From Symbiodinium natans (lineage: Eukaryota; Sar; Dinophyceae; Suessiales; Symbiodiniaceae): a stretch of 56,000 nt of DNA. The notes below the pieces were generated by a model. The model was not told the origin of the DNA. It ran no database searches and saw only the letters and a program-made list of their open reading frames with translations. Both the position numbers and the translations under genes were made by a program. The stretch covers positions 406,046 through 462,045 of the forward strand of contig CAJNDS010002148.1 in assembly GCA_905221605.1 (NCBI GenBank), read 5' to 3'. This document shows positions 10,645 through 20,725 of the stretch, piece by piece. Position 1 is the stretch's first letter. Each line of letters starts with the position of its first letter.

Positions 10645-10822
10645 GGGCCGAGCCCTCTGGGGGCAAGCCCTGAACCCTAAACCCTGAACTTGTAGCCCTA
10701 AACCCTAAACCACCCTAAACTTGTAGCCCTAAACCCTAAACCCTAATCCCTAACCCTTAAAACAGCTCATTCCTAAACTCTGAGGTTGCAAGGGCCCCTA
10801 GTATGGTCCCTCCTTCTTTGAT

Positions 10823-10915
10823 AGGGATCCGAAGCATGGGCCCTGAGTATGTACAATGTATATAAGCGGTATATAGCAAGGACCCAAATTAAGGGCCCAT
10901 ACTTCGGATCCCCTA
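10823..10915. repeat. Foldback element, GGGATCCGAAGTATGGGCCC family
   Basis: Left TAGGGATCCGAAGCATGGGC mirrors right GGGCCCATACTTCGGATCCC. The second copy, at about 30045-30155, is split by a heptamer insertion. Confidence 0.85.
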
Positions 10916-11012
10916 CATTCCTAAACCCCTCAACCCTCAAACCCTTAAGCCCCTTAAGCTTAAGCCCCTTAAGCCCCTTAAGCCCCTTAAACCCTAAACC
11001 CTAAACCCTCAG

Positions 11013-11057
11013 GATGTGTGCTCCACAAATCCGGGCACGTGTCGTGATCAAATTCAG
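11013..11057 (+). CDS. Candidate exon, unidentified gene
   Basis: 45 nt between an acceptor formed by a CCCTAAACCCTCAG repeat and a possible GC donor. Two frames are open (DVCSTNPGTCRDQIQ or MCAPQIRARVVIKFR), so only exon status is proposed. Confidence 0.4.
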
Positions 11058-11861
11058 GCTTGAGGCTTAAGGCTTACAGGCTTTCGGGTTCAGGGTTGAG
11101 GGTTTAGGGTTGCATCCAAAACCCTAAACCCTGAACACTAAACCCTAAACCCTAAACCCTTCAGGGCTGCAGGGTTCAGGGTTTGCCGAGCCCCACGCCT
11201 CCTTGAGCAGCTCGCTCCTTTCGAGCATTTCGAGCAGACGTTACGCGTCCGCGGCGGAATCCGTCGATTTAAGTTTGCGCCGAGTGCTCCCCCGCTAGTT
11301 CCCCTAGCTTCGGGCTTGACTCAGCTAAGCCTAGAAGGCTACAAAACTAGAAACCTACCTATAAACCTACAAGCAAGTACACCCTCAAAACCCTATCCCG
11401 AAGGCATCTGCGAGCGAAAGAACCCTAGAAGTTTAGGGTTTAGGGTTGAGGGTTGAGGGTTTAGGGTTTAGGAGCTGTTGCCCACATCAAGCCCCATAAA
11501 GCCCTGCAAACCCAATATGCCGTAAGCCCTGCAAACTCCAAACCCTCAGCAACCATGAATCCCAAATCCTATAGTCTAAAGCCTAATTCCCCAAATGCCC
11601 TAAACCCTAAACACTAAAGACCTAAACCCTAAACCCTAAACCCTAAACCCTAAACCCTAAACCCTAAACCCTAAACCCTAAACCCTAAAGCCTACCGTCA
11701 TTGGCGTCTTCGGAAGAGTGCATCCCGGGTGCGCTTTCCGGGGTGAGGGTTGCGAGGGCCACGGCAGGATGGAAAGCGCGGGGTTTTGAATTTTGGGCTT
11801 ATAGGTTTAGGGTTTAGGGTTTAGGATTTAGGGTTTAGGGTTTAGGGTGTTTAAACTCCAG

Positions 11862-11966
11862 ACAGTTGGAACATGGTTGAAGGACGATGAGAGCCGGGAG
11901 TTCCCTTCGTGTACCTTTTGGGGGTATGGGGATAAGCATGTTCCAGCTCTTTTTGAGTTTACTCTA
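11862..11966 (+). CDS. Candidate exon, unidentified gene
   Basis: Open frame after acceptor CTCCAG, reading TVGTWLKDDESREFPSCTFW then GYGDKHVPALFEFTL, and running into a G-rich heptamer block. Codon third positions and residue mix look coding; no family recognised. An upstream island at 11697-11742 (PTVIGVFGRVHPGCAF) may be the same gene. Confidence 0.5.
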
Positions 11967-12089
11967 GGGTTTAGGGTTTAGGGTTTAGGGTTTAGGGTTT
12001 AGGGTTTAGGGTTTAGGGTTTCGGAATTTGGCGTGCAAGTTTGGCGCTGGTAGGCTGCAAGCTCAAGATCCAAGCGCACAGTGTTGCAG

Positions 12090-12313
12090 GACCCAGAGTA
12101 GGCCCTTGTTCTGCTTTTTTTTTTTTTTTGTTGGGGGGGGGGGTTAACTGGGTTTTGGAGTACTATACTTTTTTGGTTCTGGGTTCCTGTTATTGCTAGT
12201 TATTACCTAAAAAGTATATACTTTTTTTCCAGGGTCTACTGCTAGGTTCCCTTCTAAACCCCTGCCAACCGAAACGGGCATCTTTGTTTTTCCTAGGTTA
12301 CTCTTGGGTCTAG
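12090..12313. repeat. Introner-like element, GACCCRGAGTAGG family, long copy
   Basis: Starts GACCCAGAGTAGGCCC and ends GGTTACTCTTGGGTCTAG. Termini are inverted repeats; the interior has T and G tracts. Flanked upstream by an open coding-like stretch ending TGTTGCAG. Confidence 0.75.
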
Positions 12314-12476
12314 TGTCTATCTGACTTCTTTAGTATAATCTCTAGCGCAGCACGGCGGTTTCATTAAGTTCAAGTCAAGACCCGAACACATATCATCCAT
12401 AACCCTAAGCCCTAAACCCTAAACCCTCAGTAGGATTTCCGGGCCTCTAGGGTTTCGGTTGCTTGGACACTCTTAG

Positions 12477-12607
12477 CACATATCATCCAGCGTGAGAGCC
12501 CATACTTGGATGTCTGGCGAGGGGCCTCTTCCCATTTTGAAGTAGAAGTTTCCGTGCGCAAGGCGCGCCAGCGAGGTCAGCGAGTGTCCCCACCCAGGGG
12601 ACCCTAG
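12477..12607 (+). CDS. Candidate terminal exon, unidentified gene
   Basis: After acceptor TCTTAG the frame reads HIIQRESPYLDVWRGASSHF, EVEVSVRKARQRGQRVSPPR, GP and a TAG at 12605-12607. Charged residues and GC-rich third positions support coding. No domain recognised. Confidence 0.55.
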
Positions 12608-12860
12608 CCATGGGAAGCACCAAAAAGTGCTGTGCTGTGTAGGGTGCAGGGTTTAGGGCTGAGGGCTTGGGGTTCCGGGTTCAGGGTTTAGGGTTAGTAG
12701 GGTTTAGGGTCTTAAGGTTTAGGATGTGGAATTAGGGTTTAGGGTGTAGGGTTCTTAAATGACTTGCTACCCCAAATCCCCACGTGGACCCCTTGCTTTG
12801 CTGGAGATGGGTTGCACCATCTGCGAGGGTCCTTAAAGTCTAGGCAAGAGCCCAACCTCG

Positions 12861-12955
12861 AGACTCCAAAACCCCTTAATGAGGGAATATACCTGAAATT
12901 ATAGTAGGAACCCTAATATGATTTAAGGTATATTCCTTAATTCCGGGGTTCTGGG
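12861..12955. repeat. Foldback element, AGACTCCAAAACCCCTTAAT family, copy 1
   Basis: Left arm AGACTCCAAAACCCCTTAAT; right arm degraded (CTTAATTCCGGGGTTCTGGG). Same family as 13377-13484, 13618-13726 and 17838-17927. Confidence 0.75.
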
Positions 12956-13153
12956 CCCGAACGCCCTCTTCATGCTGGCGCAGCTTGATTTTTTTTCTCG
13001 GGGGGTGGGGGGGGGGGGGGGGGAGGGGTTAGGGTTTGGGGTTTGGGGTTTAGGGTTTAGGGTTTGGCGCTGGGCACAGGAGGGCGTAGCTGGAAGTTTC
13101 GTGGCTTCGGGGCTTGACTCGGTTGGCTTTTAGGAAGTACCTTCTTCTTTGGG

Positions 13154-13378
13154 TTGACAAGGGGACCCTATTTACAAATATCTTTCAAATATCTTTCAAA
13201 GGGCTCGTGGATGAGCGTTTGGAAGATGCAAGAACCGAGGCTCACTACTCAAGGCTGGTGGCGGCTCGCTCGCTGCATCAGCGAGAAGGACGAGAACCGC
13301 ACCTCGATCCTGGAACTCTGGGAGCAGCACGATCCCGCCGGGCGACGCCCGGCATCAACGGCCACAGGATCAGAGCCC
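13154..13378 (+). CDS. Candidate exon, unidentified gene
   Basis: Best frame (GC-rich third positions) reads RLARCISEKDENRTSILELW then EQHDPAGRRPASTATGSEP before meeting a foldback element. An overlapping frame is also open but has poorer codon use. If the following element is an intron, coding could continue at 13484. Confidence 0.5.
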
Positions 13379-13484
13379 AGAGACTCCAAAACCCCTTAAT
13401 TAAGGAATATACCTTAAATCATATTAGGCTTCCTACTATAATTTAAGGTATATTCCCTAATTAAGGGGTTTTGGAGTCTCGGGG
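13377..13484. repeat. Foldback element, AGACTCC family, copy 2 (best preserved)
   Basis: Arms of about 40 bp: CCCAGAGACTCCAAAACCCC ... GGGGTTTTGGAGTCTCGGGG, with a loop of about 22 bp. Coding-like sequence touches both sides, so it could be spliced (GA...AG). Confidence 0.88.
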
Positions 13485-13617
13485 AGCCTCGCTCTTGTCT
13501 CGGCCGAAATCCAAGGAGTTGGCGACGGTCCGTTGCCTTCCAAGGGTTGAAGCTCAGGCTCCTCACAGCCCGATGTCTAGTGTTGATGAGTGGCCTCGAA
13601 ACCTCGAGCCAAGAAGG
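13485..13617 (+). CDS. Candidate exon between two foldback elements
   Basis: Open frame with ASLLSRPKSKELATVRCLP then PRNLEPRR, bounded on both sides by AGACTCC-family elements. A second frame is open for the first 70 bases, so the frame is not certain. Confidence 0.4.
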
Positions 13618-13726
13618 CCCCAGAGACTCCAAAACCGCTTAAGTAAGGAATCTACCTTAAATCGTATCAGGGTTCCTACTATAAGTTAAGGCATTTTCCC
13701 TAATTAAGGGGTTTTGGAGTCTCGGG
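13618..13726. repeat. Foldback element, AGACTCC family, copy 3
   Basis: Same arms as copy 2 with more substitutions (CCAAAACCGCTTAAGTAAGG ... CCCTAATTAAGGGGTTTTGG). Confidence 0.85.
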
Positions 13727-13802
13727 GGCGAAGGCGGAGCGAAGGGTGTAGGGTTCAGTGTTTGGGCTCCAGTCTAGGGCTACCTGGGTTTAGGGTTTAC
13801 GG

Positions 13803-13890
13803 TTGCTTTGGGCGCGCAATGCCTTCATGATCCCGCCGCTCTTCAACCCATCCGCATTTGCGCGGCGCACCTCCTCGAAAACGCGTATGG
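13803..13890 (+). CDS. Candidate exon, unidentified gene
   Basis: Reads LLWARNAFMIPPLFNPSAFA then RRTSSKTRM; the donor GTTCAGGGTTTAGGG is made of heptamer repeat. Third positions are mostly G/C. Confidence 0.5.
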
Positions 13891-13994
13891 GTTCAGGGTT
13901 TAGGGTTTAGGGTTCAGGGTTTAGGCTTTAGGGTTTAGGGTTTAGGGTTTAGGGTTGGTTTCTGAACCGCGTTTTGCTTCGTTTGTATGTGTAG

Positions 13995-14090
13995 CGCACT
14001 TGATGCAGAGTTCTGCAATGTGTACCTGATGGACACTTCAGGATCTTCCACTCCGCAGATCCCAACCGAATATCTTCGAACCCTTATTGG
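13995..14090 (+). CDS. Candidate exon, unidentified gene
   Basis: After acceptor GTGTAG the frame reads ALDAEFCNVYLMDTSGSSTP then QIPTEYLRTLIG, with a GT donor at 14091. Convincing residue mix; family not recognised. Confidence 0.55.
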
Positions 14091-14458
14091 GTTCCTAAAC
14101 CTTACGCCCTAAACCATCAACCCACACCCTAATCCCAACCTCCCCCAATCCCTAACCGGCCCTAAACCCAAAACGCAATCTCCCGGAAGGTTCATGTACA
14201 TCCCGACCTGCAAGTTTTTGGGTCAGCCTTCCTAATGGCCCCTAGTAAGGGGGGAGATAAGATGCCTAAGTCCCCCATTCCTTACCCTTCCAATCCCGGT
14301 TCCCGTTCGGATTTCGGGACTGTCTGTGACCTCTTGACATCTTCCACAAACCCTAAACCCTATTGCTACGGTAAACCCTAAACCCTAAACCCTAAACCCT
14401 AAACCCTAAACCCTAAACCCTAAACCCTAAACCCTGAACCCTAAACCCTATTGCCAAG

Positions 14459-14540
14459 GCCCGGCCCTGAAGAAGATTTCACGTGGTTGCCAGGCGGACT
14501 CGAACCGGCAGTTGTTGTGTGGGCTTCTGGGCTTTATAGG
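14459..14540 (+). CDS. Candidate exon, unidentified gene
   Basis: Between a C-rich block (14373-14450, acceptor CCAAG) and a G-rich block (donor GTTTAGGG at 14541). Reads PALKKISRGCQADSNRQLLC then GLLGFI. Confidence 0.55.
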
Positions 14541-14706
14541 GTTTAGGGTTTAGGGTTTAGGGTTTAGGGTTTAGGGTTTAGGGTTTAGGGTTTAGGGCTT
14601 AGGGCTTAGGGCTTATGGGTTTGGGTAGGACTTGGGTTCAGGGTTTGGGGTTTAGGGTTTGGGGTCTAGGGTCTAGGGTTTAGGGGGGCTGGGGTACTTC
14701 TGCTAG

Positions 14707-14781
14707 GCTCGGGTCTTCATGGGGCTTGATGATTTCGACAAGAACCCTTCCCAATCCGAACGCCCTAGCTTAGAAGCCTAA
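14707..14781 (+). CDS. Candidate terminal exon, unidentified gene
   Basis: After acceptor CTGCTAG: ARVFMGLDDFDKNPSQSERP, SLEA, then TAA at 14779-14781. May close the gene containing 14459-14540. Confidence 0.5.
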   Translation, partial: ARVFMGLDDFDKNPSQSERPSLEA

Positions 14782-15263
14782 GCCCCTAAACCCCTAAACC
14801 TCCAAAGCCCCCTAAACCTCCTAAACCCTAAACCCTGAAGGGTTTAGCCCGAAACCCTAAACCCTAGCCCTAGACCCTAAACCCTGAAGGGCTTGGAAGC
14901 TCCTTTCTTCCAACACCAGCAAGCATTCCCCTACACCCTAAACCGTAAACCCTAACCCTAAACCCAAAGCCCTAAACCCTAAACCCTAAACCCTAAACCC
15001 CAAACCCTAAACCCTAAACCCATACTTGCCTGGCCTCCTCCCGAAGGCTCTCCGCCCTTATCCCGAGGCTCGGCCCTAAGCCCTAGGGTTTAGGGTTTAG
15101 GGTTTAGGGTTTAGGGTCTAGGGTCTAGGGTTTAGGGTGTAGGGTGTAGGGTGTAGGGTGTAGGGTTTAAGGGGGTAGGGTTTAGGATTTAAGGTTCCGG
15201 TTTAGGATTTAAGGCTTCAGGGTTTAGGGCTTGGGGATTAGGGCTCAGGGCTTTGCACGCCAG

Positions 15264-15388
15264 CTATCGGCTTGAGCTGCATGTTAGAAGCTGCCGCAAG
15301 GGTCCGAAGGTACACACGCACCTCACGTGTTCAAGATGCATATTCTCGGCAATAGGGTCGCGCCCTTTTGTGGGTTCTGATTGTCAAG
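15264..15388 (+). CDS. Candidate Cys/His-rich exon
   Basis: Acceptor GCCAG, donor GTTAGGG (heptamer-like). Reads YRLELHVRSCRKGPKVHTHL, TCSRCIFSAIGSRPFVGSDC. The C-x(8)-H-x(3)-C-x(2)-C spacing is only suggestive of a zinc-binding segment. Confidence 0.55.
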
Positions 15389-15466
15389 GTTAGGGTTTAG
15401 GGTTGAGGGTTTAGGGTTTAGGGTTTTGGGTTTAGGGTTTAGGGTTTAGGGTTCTTAAGCAAACAG

Positions 15467-15584
15467 TAGCAACTGTGGCTGTTTCTGCGGAGCCATGGCC
15501 GAGCGCGTGCGCGGCAGCACATACCAAGAGGCCCGCTCCCCGCACCTATGGGCTTCTGGTGGCAGCCTGAACTCTTTAAAGAAG
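15467..15584 (+). CDS. Candidate exon with strong splice sites
   Basis: Acceptor AAACAG and textbook donor GTAAGAAGGTAAGG. Reads SNCGCFCGAMAERVRGSTYQ then EARSPHLWASGGSLNSLKK. An internal ATG in GCCATGGCC could be a start. Confidence 0.6.
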
Positions 15585-15904
15585 GTAAGAAGGTAAGGGT
15601 TTAGGGTTTAGGGTGTAGGGTTTAGGGTTTAGGGCTTAGGGTTTAGGGTTTAGGGTTAGAAGCCTGAAGCATGCTGAGATTTCGGAAGCTAGGACCTAGA
15701 GTCCGCCCTTATTTGTTGTTTATTTTCTTTTTTTTTTGGTTTGGGGGGGGGGGGGGGGGTTTCGGTTCCCACAAAAGCCCCGACGAACCAAGAAGGGCAG
15801 ACTTTTTTTCCAAGGCCGCTCTTGTGTCCCGGAAGTGTGAAGGGGCAATGAGGCTTAGGCTCCACAAGAGCCTTTGGTGTGGTGGGTTTGAGGGTTTCGC
15901 GATT

Positions 15905-16012
15905 AGCCCTAAACCCTAAACCCTAAACCCTAAACCCTAAACCCTAAACCCTAAACCCTAAACCCTAAACCCTAAACCCTAAACCCTAAACCCTAAACCC
16001 TAAACCCTAAAC
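15905..16012. repeat. Near-perfect CCCTAAA array
   Basis: About 15 exact units, followed by the degenerate region 16014-16440. Confidence 0.95.
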
Positions 16013-16013
16013 G

Positions 16014-16480
16014 TGTTGGGACACCAGGACCCAAGACCCCACAAACCCTCAACCCCATAAACGCTATCAACCCCATCAGCCCCATAAACCCCATTGACTC
16101 CTAAAAAGTCCCTACAAACCCCATAAACCCTGTCAACCCCATAAACCCCATAACCCCAGAAACCCCATGAACCCCATAAATCGCAAAAACTCTATAACCC
16201 CTATAAACCCTATAAAAACCCCATAAAACCATACACAACAGTAAGCCCGATGCAGCCCTATACACCCTTACTTATAAAGCCCTAGCGAGAACACTTTACA
16301 CCCCGAAGAACCGTATAAACCCTATAAACCCTGTAAACCCCATAAACCCTAAACCCTATCAACCCAATCAATCCTGCAAACCCTATCTATCAACCCTGTC
16401 AACCCTATCAACCCTATAAACCCTATATAATCCCTAAACCCTAAAACATAAACCCTAAACCTTAAACCCTAAACCCTAAA
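16014..16480. repeat. Degenerate CCCCATAAACCC/CCTATCAACC array
   Basis: Roughly 430 bp of C- and A-rich units such as CCCCATAAACC, CCCTGTCAACC and CCCTATAAACC, which look like aged and re-expanded heptamer variants. No gene. Confidence 0.85.
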
Positions 16481-16486
16481 CCCTCC

Positions 16487-16579
16487 TGGGGCCCAGCCTT
16501 CGCGCACGACCCATGCGAGGCGCGCGTCGTGCATGGCGGCAGCGACCAGGGCGTCCTGGGTCGGCTGTGCTTGGCCTAA
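16487..16579 (+). CDS. Candidate terminal exon, unidentified gene
   Basis: Reads WGPAFAHDPCEARVVHGGSD then QGVLGRLCLA and stops at TAA (16577-16579) inside a CCTAAAG repeat. Third positions strongly G/C. Confidence 0.55.
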   Translation, partial: WGPAFAHDPCEARVVHGGSDQGVLGRLCLA

Positions 16580-16733
16580 AGCCTAAAGCCTAAGCCCGAA
16601 GCCCTAATCAGGGTTTGTAACCCAAGGTTCCCGAATACTCCCGAGGGCTCCTTAAGCTTCCCTAAGGTTCCCTCGGTCCCTAACCCCCCCTGAAATCCCC
16701 CTCCCTCAAGAACCCTATAAAAAGACCTTCGGG

Positions 16734-16812
16734 TTTAGGGTTTAGGGTTTAGGGTTTAGGGTTTAGGGTTTAGGGTTTAGGGTTTAGGGTTTAGGGTTTA
16801 GGGTTTAGGGTG
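16734..16812. repeat. TTTAGGG block
   Basis: Eleven exact G-rich units. Confidence 0.95.
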
Positions 16813-16814
16813 CG

Positions 16815-16974
16815 GCTGAACATCTTGGCCGCTGGAATTCCTTCTGGAACAAGTGGTGGGCAACTACTCATGCACCTGCCTCGTTGATAGCATCATGACG
16901 TGCTACCGCAGTGGAAGCCTTTGTCCAGGAGACTCGACAGGTGGCAGTCAGAAAGACTGCCTTTAAGGCAACCC
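16815..16974 (+). CDS. Coding-like island, frame unresolved
   Basis: Three frames are partly open; the longest reads LEFLLEQVVGNYSCTCLVDS, IMTCYRSGSLCPGDSTGGSQ and stops at TAA (about 16972-16974). No acceptor fits that frame cleanly. Confidence 0.3.
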
Positions 16975-17116
16975 TAAACCCTAAACCCTAAACCCTAAAA
17001 CCCTAAACCCTAAACCCTAACCCTAAACCCCCTATCTCGTGGCACTGCCCGAAGCCAACAGTGCAGAACCGCGCGGCGTCTAAGTCGCAGGAGCCATGAT
17101 CAAGAAGATCCTCTAA

Positions 17117-17224
17117 GACCGAGAGTAGGCCCTTCTGTCCTTTTTTTAGGGTTGGGGTTCCCTTATAATCCCCTTAACACCAAAAAGGGTACCCTTTTTA
17201 TTCCTAAGCTACTCCCGGGTCTAG
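17117..17224. repeat. Introner-like element, GACCCRGAGTAGG family
   Basis: Starts GACCGAGAGTAGGCCC, ends AGCTACTCCCGGGTCTAG; about 108 bp, inner arms GGTTGGGGTTCCCTTATAAT and AAAAAGGGTACCCTTTTTAT. Confidence 0.85.
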
Positions 17225-17837
17225 TCCTTGTAGCCGATGAAAATTTTAGGATTCAGAGTTTACTATAAATAGGATTTACAGGGCTTATTATGGGTGGTAA
17301 TTGTTATAGGGCTTAGAGGGGTTCTGGGGCTTCTTATAGGGTTTCTAGGGTTTGCAGGGTTTCTAGAGGGTAGGGTTTTTTGGGCTTAGAGGCGTTACAA
17401 GGGTTTTGGGTTTAGAAACCTTATAAACCCTCAATCCTGAACCCTTCTTTCCCCTCCTCCCCTTCCCCCGCTCCCCCCCCCCCCCATCCCAGGTGCGGCT
17501 CCCTTTGCTGCAGTTTGCTCGGCCTTGCGATGCACCTCCGCCTGTGTCTACCCTACTAAACTCTAAACCCGAAACCCTAAACCCGAAACCCGAACCCTAA
17601 ACCCTAACCCTAGCCGCAAGTGTTTAGAGCTCTAGGACTGCAGGGTTGTAAGGTTTACGAGTTTACGCTTAACCCTAAGACCAGGCCTGGGAGCTTAGGG
17701 TTCTGAAGGTAGGCATTAGGTTGAGAAGCAGGGTTTAAACGTTTAGGGTTTAGGGTTTAGGCCTTAGGGTTTAGGGTTTCGGGTTTGGTAAAGTTTAGGT
17801 TTAGGGTTTCGTTGTTCAGGGTGCAAAACTTGGGGAG

Positions 17838-17927
17838 CACCCAGAGACTCCAAAAACTCATAATCGGAACCCCTAGTATGACTGAAGGTCTATGCCTTAG
17901 TAAAGGTGTTTTGGAGTCTCTGGGCAA
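17838..17927. repeat. Foldback element, AGACTCC family, copy 4
   Basis: CCCAGAGACTCCAAAAACTC ... AAAGGTGTTTTGGAGTCTCT; interior diverged from other copies. Confidence 0.8.
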
Positions 17928-17953
17928 CTCGAGAGGAACGGGTCGGAACGGGT

Positions 17954-18113
17954 TGGGTTTAGGGTTTAGGGTTTAGGGTTTAGGGTTTAGGGTTTAGGGT
18001 TTAGGGTTTAGGGTTTAGGGTTTAGGGTTTAGGGTTTAGGGTTTAGGGTTTAGGGTTTAGGGTTTAGGTTTTAGGGTTTAGGGTTTAGGGTTTAGGGTTT
18101 AGGGTTTCAGGGA
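17954..18113. repeat. TTTAGGG array
   Basis: About 22 units in G-rich orientation, nearly exact, one of the longest pure arrays. Confidence 0.95.
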
Positions 18114-18121
18114 GGTGAACC

Positions 18122-18247
18122 CTGAGACTCTACGCCACCATGAACCACGTGGAACCCCTGAAGCGACCTTCCACCTTCAGCCTCACCTCGAACGCTATCA
18201 TCCCAAAGCCTTTGTTCCCTAGAGAGCTGTGTGTTTACGGGGCTTAG
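18122..18247 (+). CDS. Candidate terminal exon, unidentified gene
   Basis: Reads LRLYATMNHVEPLKRPSTFS, LTSNAIIPKPLFPRELCVYG, A, TAG. Consistent GC-rich third positions; no family recognised. The acceptor could be the repeat's TTTCAG just upstream. Confidence 0.55.
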   Translation: MRLYATMNHVEPLKRPSTFSLTSNAIIPKPLFPRELCVYGA

Positions 18248-18409
18248 ATATGTTTAGATCAGGTCGGGGGTAAGTCCTATCCAAACCCAAAAACCCTAAA
18301 CCCGAAACCCTAAACCCTAAACCCGAAACCCGAAACCCTAAACCCTAAACCCTAAATCCTAAACCCCCCTGAACCCTAAACCCCCTGAACCCTAAACCCC
18401 CCTGAACCC

Positions 18410-18500
18410 TGGACGTGCCTTCCACCTCTTCAAGGCATCGAGTTCCCTAGCGGGCTTAGGCTTGAGGCTGTAGGGCTTCCCATGCCAGAAGTCCTGAAGG
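18410..18500 (+). CDS. Candidate exon ending at a heptamer donor
   Basis: WTCLPPLQGIEFPSGLRLEA then VGLPMPEVLK; the donor GTTTAGGG at 18501 opens a G-rich array. Confidence 0.5.
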
Positions 18501-18576
18501 GTTTAGGGTTTAGGGTTTAGGGTTTAGGGTTTAGGGTTTAGGGTTACCCTATTTGAACCCTAAACGCTAAACCAAG

Positions 18577-18646
18577 GTATTTCGGGTCCTTGATCGCGCT
18601 CGTCCACAATGAGACGAGCACCGTCTGCGTGCAGAGGGCCCTCCAG
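18577..18646 (+). CDS. Candidate exon, unidentified gene
   Basis: Acceptor CCAAG after CCCTAAACGCTAAAC, donor GTATCT. Reads YFGSLIALVHNETSTVCVQR then ALQ. Strong coding look. Confidence 0.6.
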
Positions 18647-19081
18647 GTATCTCCCGGCAGCGTAAGGTTCAGGGCTGTAAGGAGTATACCCTAAGGAGGA
18701 AGCCCTCAACCCTGAACCCTAAACCCTAAACCCTAAACCCTACAGTAAACCCTAATTAACCCTAACCCTAACCCTAAACCCTAAATCAGTATGATCACAA
18801 TATAAGTTCATGACTCCTCTTCTCTATTTGCCCTGAGGGCGGGGGGGAGGGGGGGGGATTTTGGTTCGGAGGCATGGGGCATGTTACAGTACCTGCTTCC
18901 GTCTTCCTCCGTGCCTCCCTTGTTTTGGGGGGCGAGGGAGGGCGGTTCCTAGGTTCCTTTTAGAAAACGACCGACGCCTAACCCTAAACCCTAAGCCCTA
19001 AGCCCTAAGCCCTAAACCCCTAAACCCTCAACCCTAAACCCTAAACCCTAAACCCTAAACCCTAAACCCTAACACCTCCAG

Positions 19082-19138
19082 AAAACCTCAGCAAGTCAGG
19101 GGCCGAGGGTCTCCAATCCAACCTTGGATCCCCAGTAG
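19082..19138 (+). CDS. Candidate exon between C-rich and G-rich blocks
   Basis: Preceded by CCCTAAA units and CTCCAG, followed by donor GTTTAGGG. Reads KPQQVRGRGSPIQPWIPS. Confidence 0.45.
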   Translation, partial: KTSASQGPRVSNPTLDPQ

Positions 19139-19186
19139 GTTTAGGGTTTAGGGTTTAGGGTTTAGGGTTTAGGGTTTAGGGTTTAG

Positions 19187-19261
19187 GGTGGGACCCTTGG
19201 GCCTTTGTGGCTAGTACTACAAACATGAATGGGCAGAGAAGCGTGCCGGGGGCTCTTTTTA
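19187..19261 (+). CDS. Candidate exon, unidentified gene
   Basis: Reads WDPWAFVASTTNMNGQRSVP then GALF; donor GTGTTTGGGG at 19262. Enters directly from a G-rich block. Confidence 0.4.
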
Positions 19262-19287
19262 GTGTTTGGGGTTTAGGGTTTGGGGTT

Positions 19288-19388
19288 TAGGGTGTGCCCT
19301 AAACCCTAAACCCTAAACCCTAAACCCTAAACCCTAAACCCTAAACCCTGAACCCTGAACCCTGAACCCTGAACCCTGAACCCTAAAC
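19288..19388. repeat. CCCTAAA array with a homogenised CCCTGAA patch
   Basis: Eight normal units are followed by five successive CCCTGAA units. Confidence 0.93.
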
Positions 19389-19402
19389 TGGCACCTGAAG
19401 AC

Positions 19403-19450
19403 CCTACTTGGAGAGACTTACGAAGGCGGTACTTACGAAGAAGCAGGGTG
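19403..19450 (+). CDS. Candidate short exon
   Basis: After ACCTGAAG the frame reads TLLGETYEGGTYEEA. A second frame (LAPEDPTWRDLRRRYL) is open too. Confidence 0.35.
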
Positions 19451-19692
19451 ATTAAGCAGGATAGCCCAACTTGGGATTCCTTGTGGGGCCCCTTAGCCCC
19501 CCTATCCTCTCTACAGCTTAAACCCTAAACCCGAAACCCGAAACCCTACACCCTAAACCCTATATAGACCCTAAACCTAAACTGCCCCCCCGAAAGCCTA
19601 ATCACCCCCCTCCCCCCGCCCAGGCTGCGCGTGGGCAATGGCAGGCGCGGGTAGACGGGCTCAGAGGTTGGGGCTCCAAACCTGAAGCCTTA

Positions 19693-19803
19693 AACCCTGA
19701 GCCCTAAACCCTAAACCCTAAACCCCAAACCCTAAACCCTAAACCCTAAACCCTAAACCCTAAACCCTAAACCCTAAACCCTAAACCCTAAACCCTAAAC
19801 CCC
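19693..19803. repeat. CCCTAAA array
   Basis: About 15 units in C-rich orientation. A possible small exon precedes it at 19625-19651 (AARGQWQAR, polypyrimidine tract plus CAG acceptor). Confidence 0.93.
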
Positions 19804-20377
19804 TCAAAGCCTGTAAGTCATAAGCTCTAGACTCTCAACCCTGAAGCCCCAAGCCTTGACTTCCTAAAGCCACTCACGGCTGAACTCGAACCCTGAAACC
19901 CTGAACAGATTCAACATGGGTTTAGGGTTTAGGGTTTAGGGTTTAGGGTTTAGGGTTTAGCGTTCGGTTTAGGTTTAGGGCAATGAGGCAGGCCTTCGAG
20001 ATGTTTTATATCTTCACTTCTCGCGTTTGAGAGGGATCCTAGTTGGAATCTTTTTCAGAGGCTTCTAAGGGCCATCCCAGTAAATCCTTACCTAAATCCT
20101 AGTTCAGGGTCTCTCTATAGGGTCGCTTTCGCAGTTGAGCCCCGTAAACACAAGAAAGGGACCTGAATGAACGCTACAGAACTACACCCTGAAAGCCCAA
20201 AACCCTGGGCCGTGGCCGGCTGCAAGATCCGCCGGCCTGCACTGAACCCTAAACCCTAAACCCGAACAGCATCCCACCAAGCCTAAGCAGCGGTTTCGGG
20301 TTCAGGGTTAGAGCTTAGTTCCTTTTGCGAGGTGCCCTATCTTAGGGTTTAAGGTTTAGGTTTTATAAAAACTGTAG

Positions 20378-20469
20378 CTGCAAAAGGGAGCTGTTCAGCG
20401 ACCCGGACAGGAGGCTGACTGCGCTGGCGACATCTCTGGTAGCTCGGCATCAGGCTTACAGTTTTACAG
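20378..20469 (+). CDS. Candidate exon ending at a heptamer donor
   Basis: Acceptor CTGTAG, donor GTTTAGGG. Reads CKRELFSDPDRRLTALATSL then VARHQAYSFT. Coherent codon use. Confidence 0.6.
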
Positions 20470-20553
20470 GTTTAGGGTTTAGGGCTTGGGCTCCTGGTGC
20501 TTCAGCATGCTGGGCCCTGTCAAACGAAGTTTGAGGTTTTAGGGTTGAGGGTT

Positions 20554-20607
20554 GGACAACAACCTCCTCAAGCCCTACACTCCAGAACGCTGGAACATGC
20601 TCTCAGG
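20554..20607 (+). CDS. Candidate exon, unidentified gene
   Basis: Reads DNNLLKPYTPERWNMLS, then a possible GA donor. An overlapping frame with QDDESWDPLW is open next to it. Followed by a TA/T/G tract (20632-20696). Confidence 0.4.
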
Positions 20608-20635
20608 ATGATGAGAGCTGGGATCCCCTTTGGTA

Positions 20636-20675
<40 letters not shown>

Positions 20676-20725
20676 TTTTGGGGGGGGGGGGGGGATTTGG
20701 GGGCTTAAACCCTAAGCCCCAACAG

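Noticed and set aside
14500-14525. tRNA T-arm-like word GGTTCGAGTCC on the minus strand
   Set aside because: No anticodon or D arm upstream; the bases fit a coding exon on the + strand.
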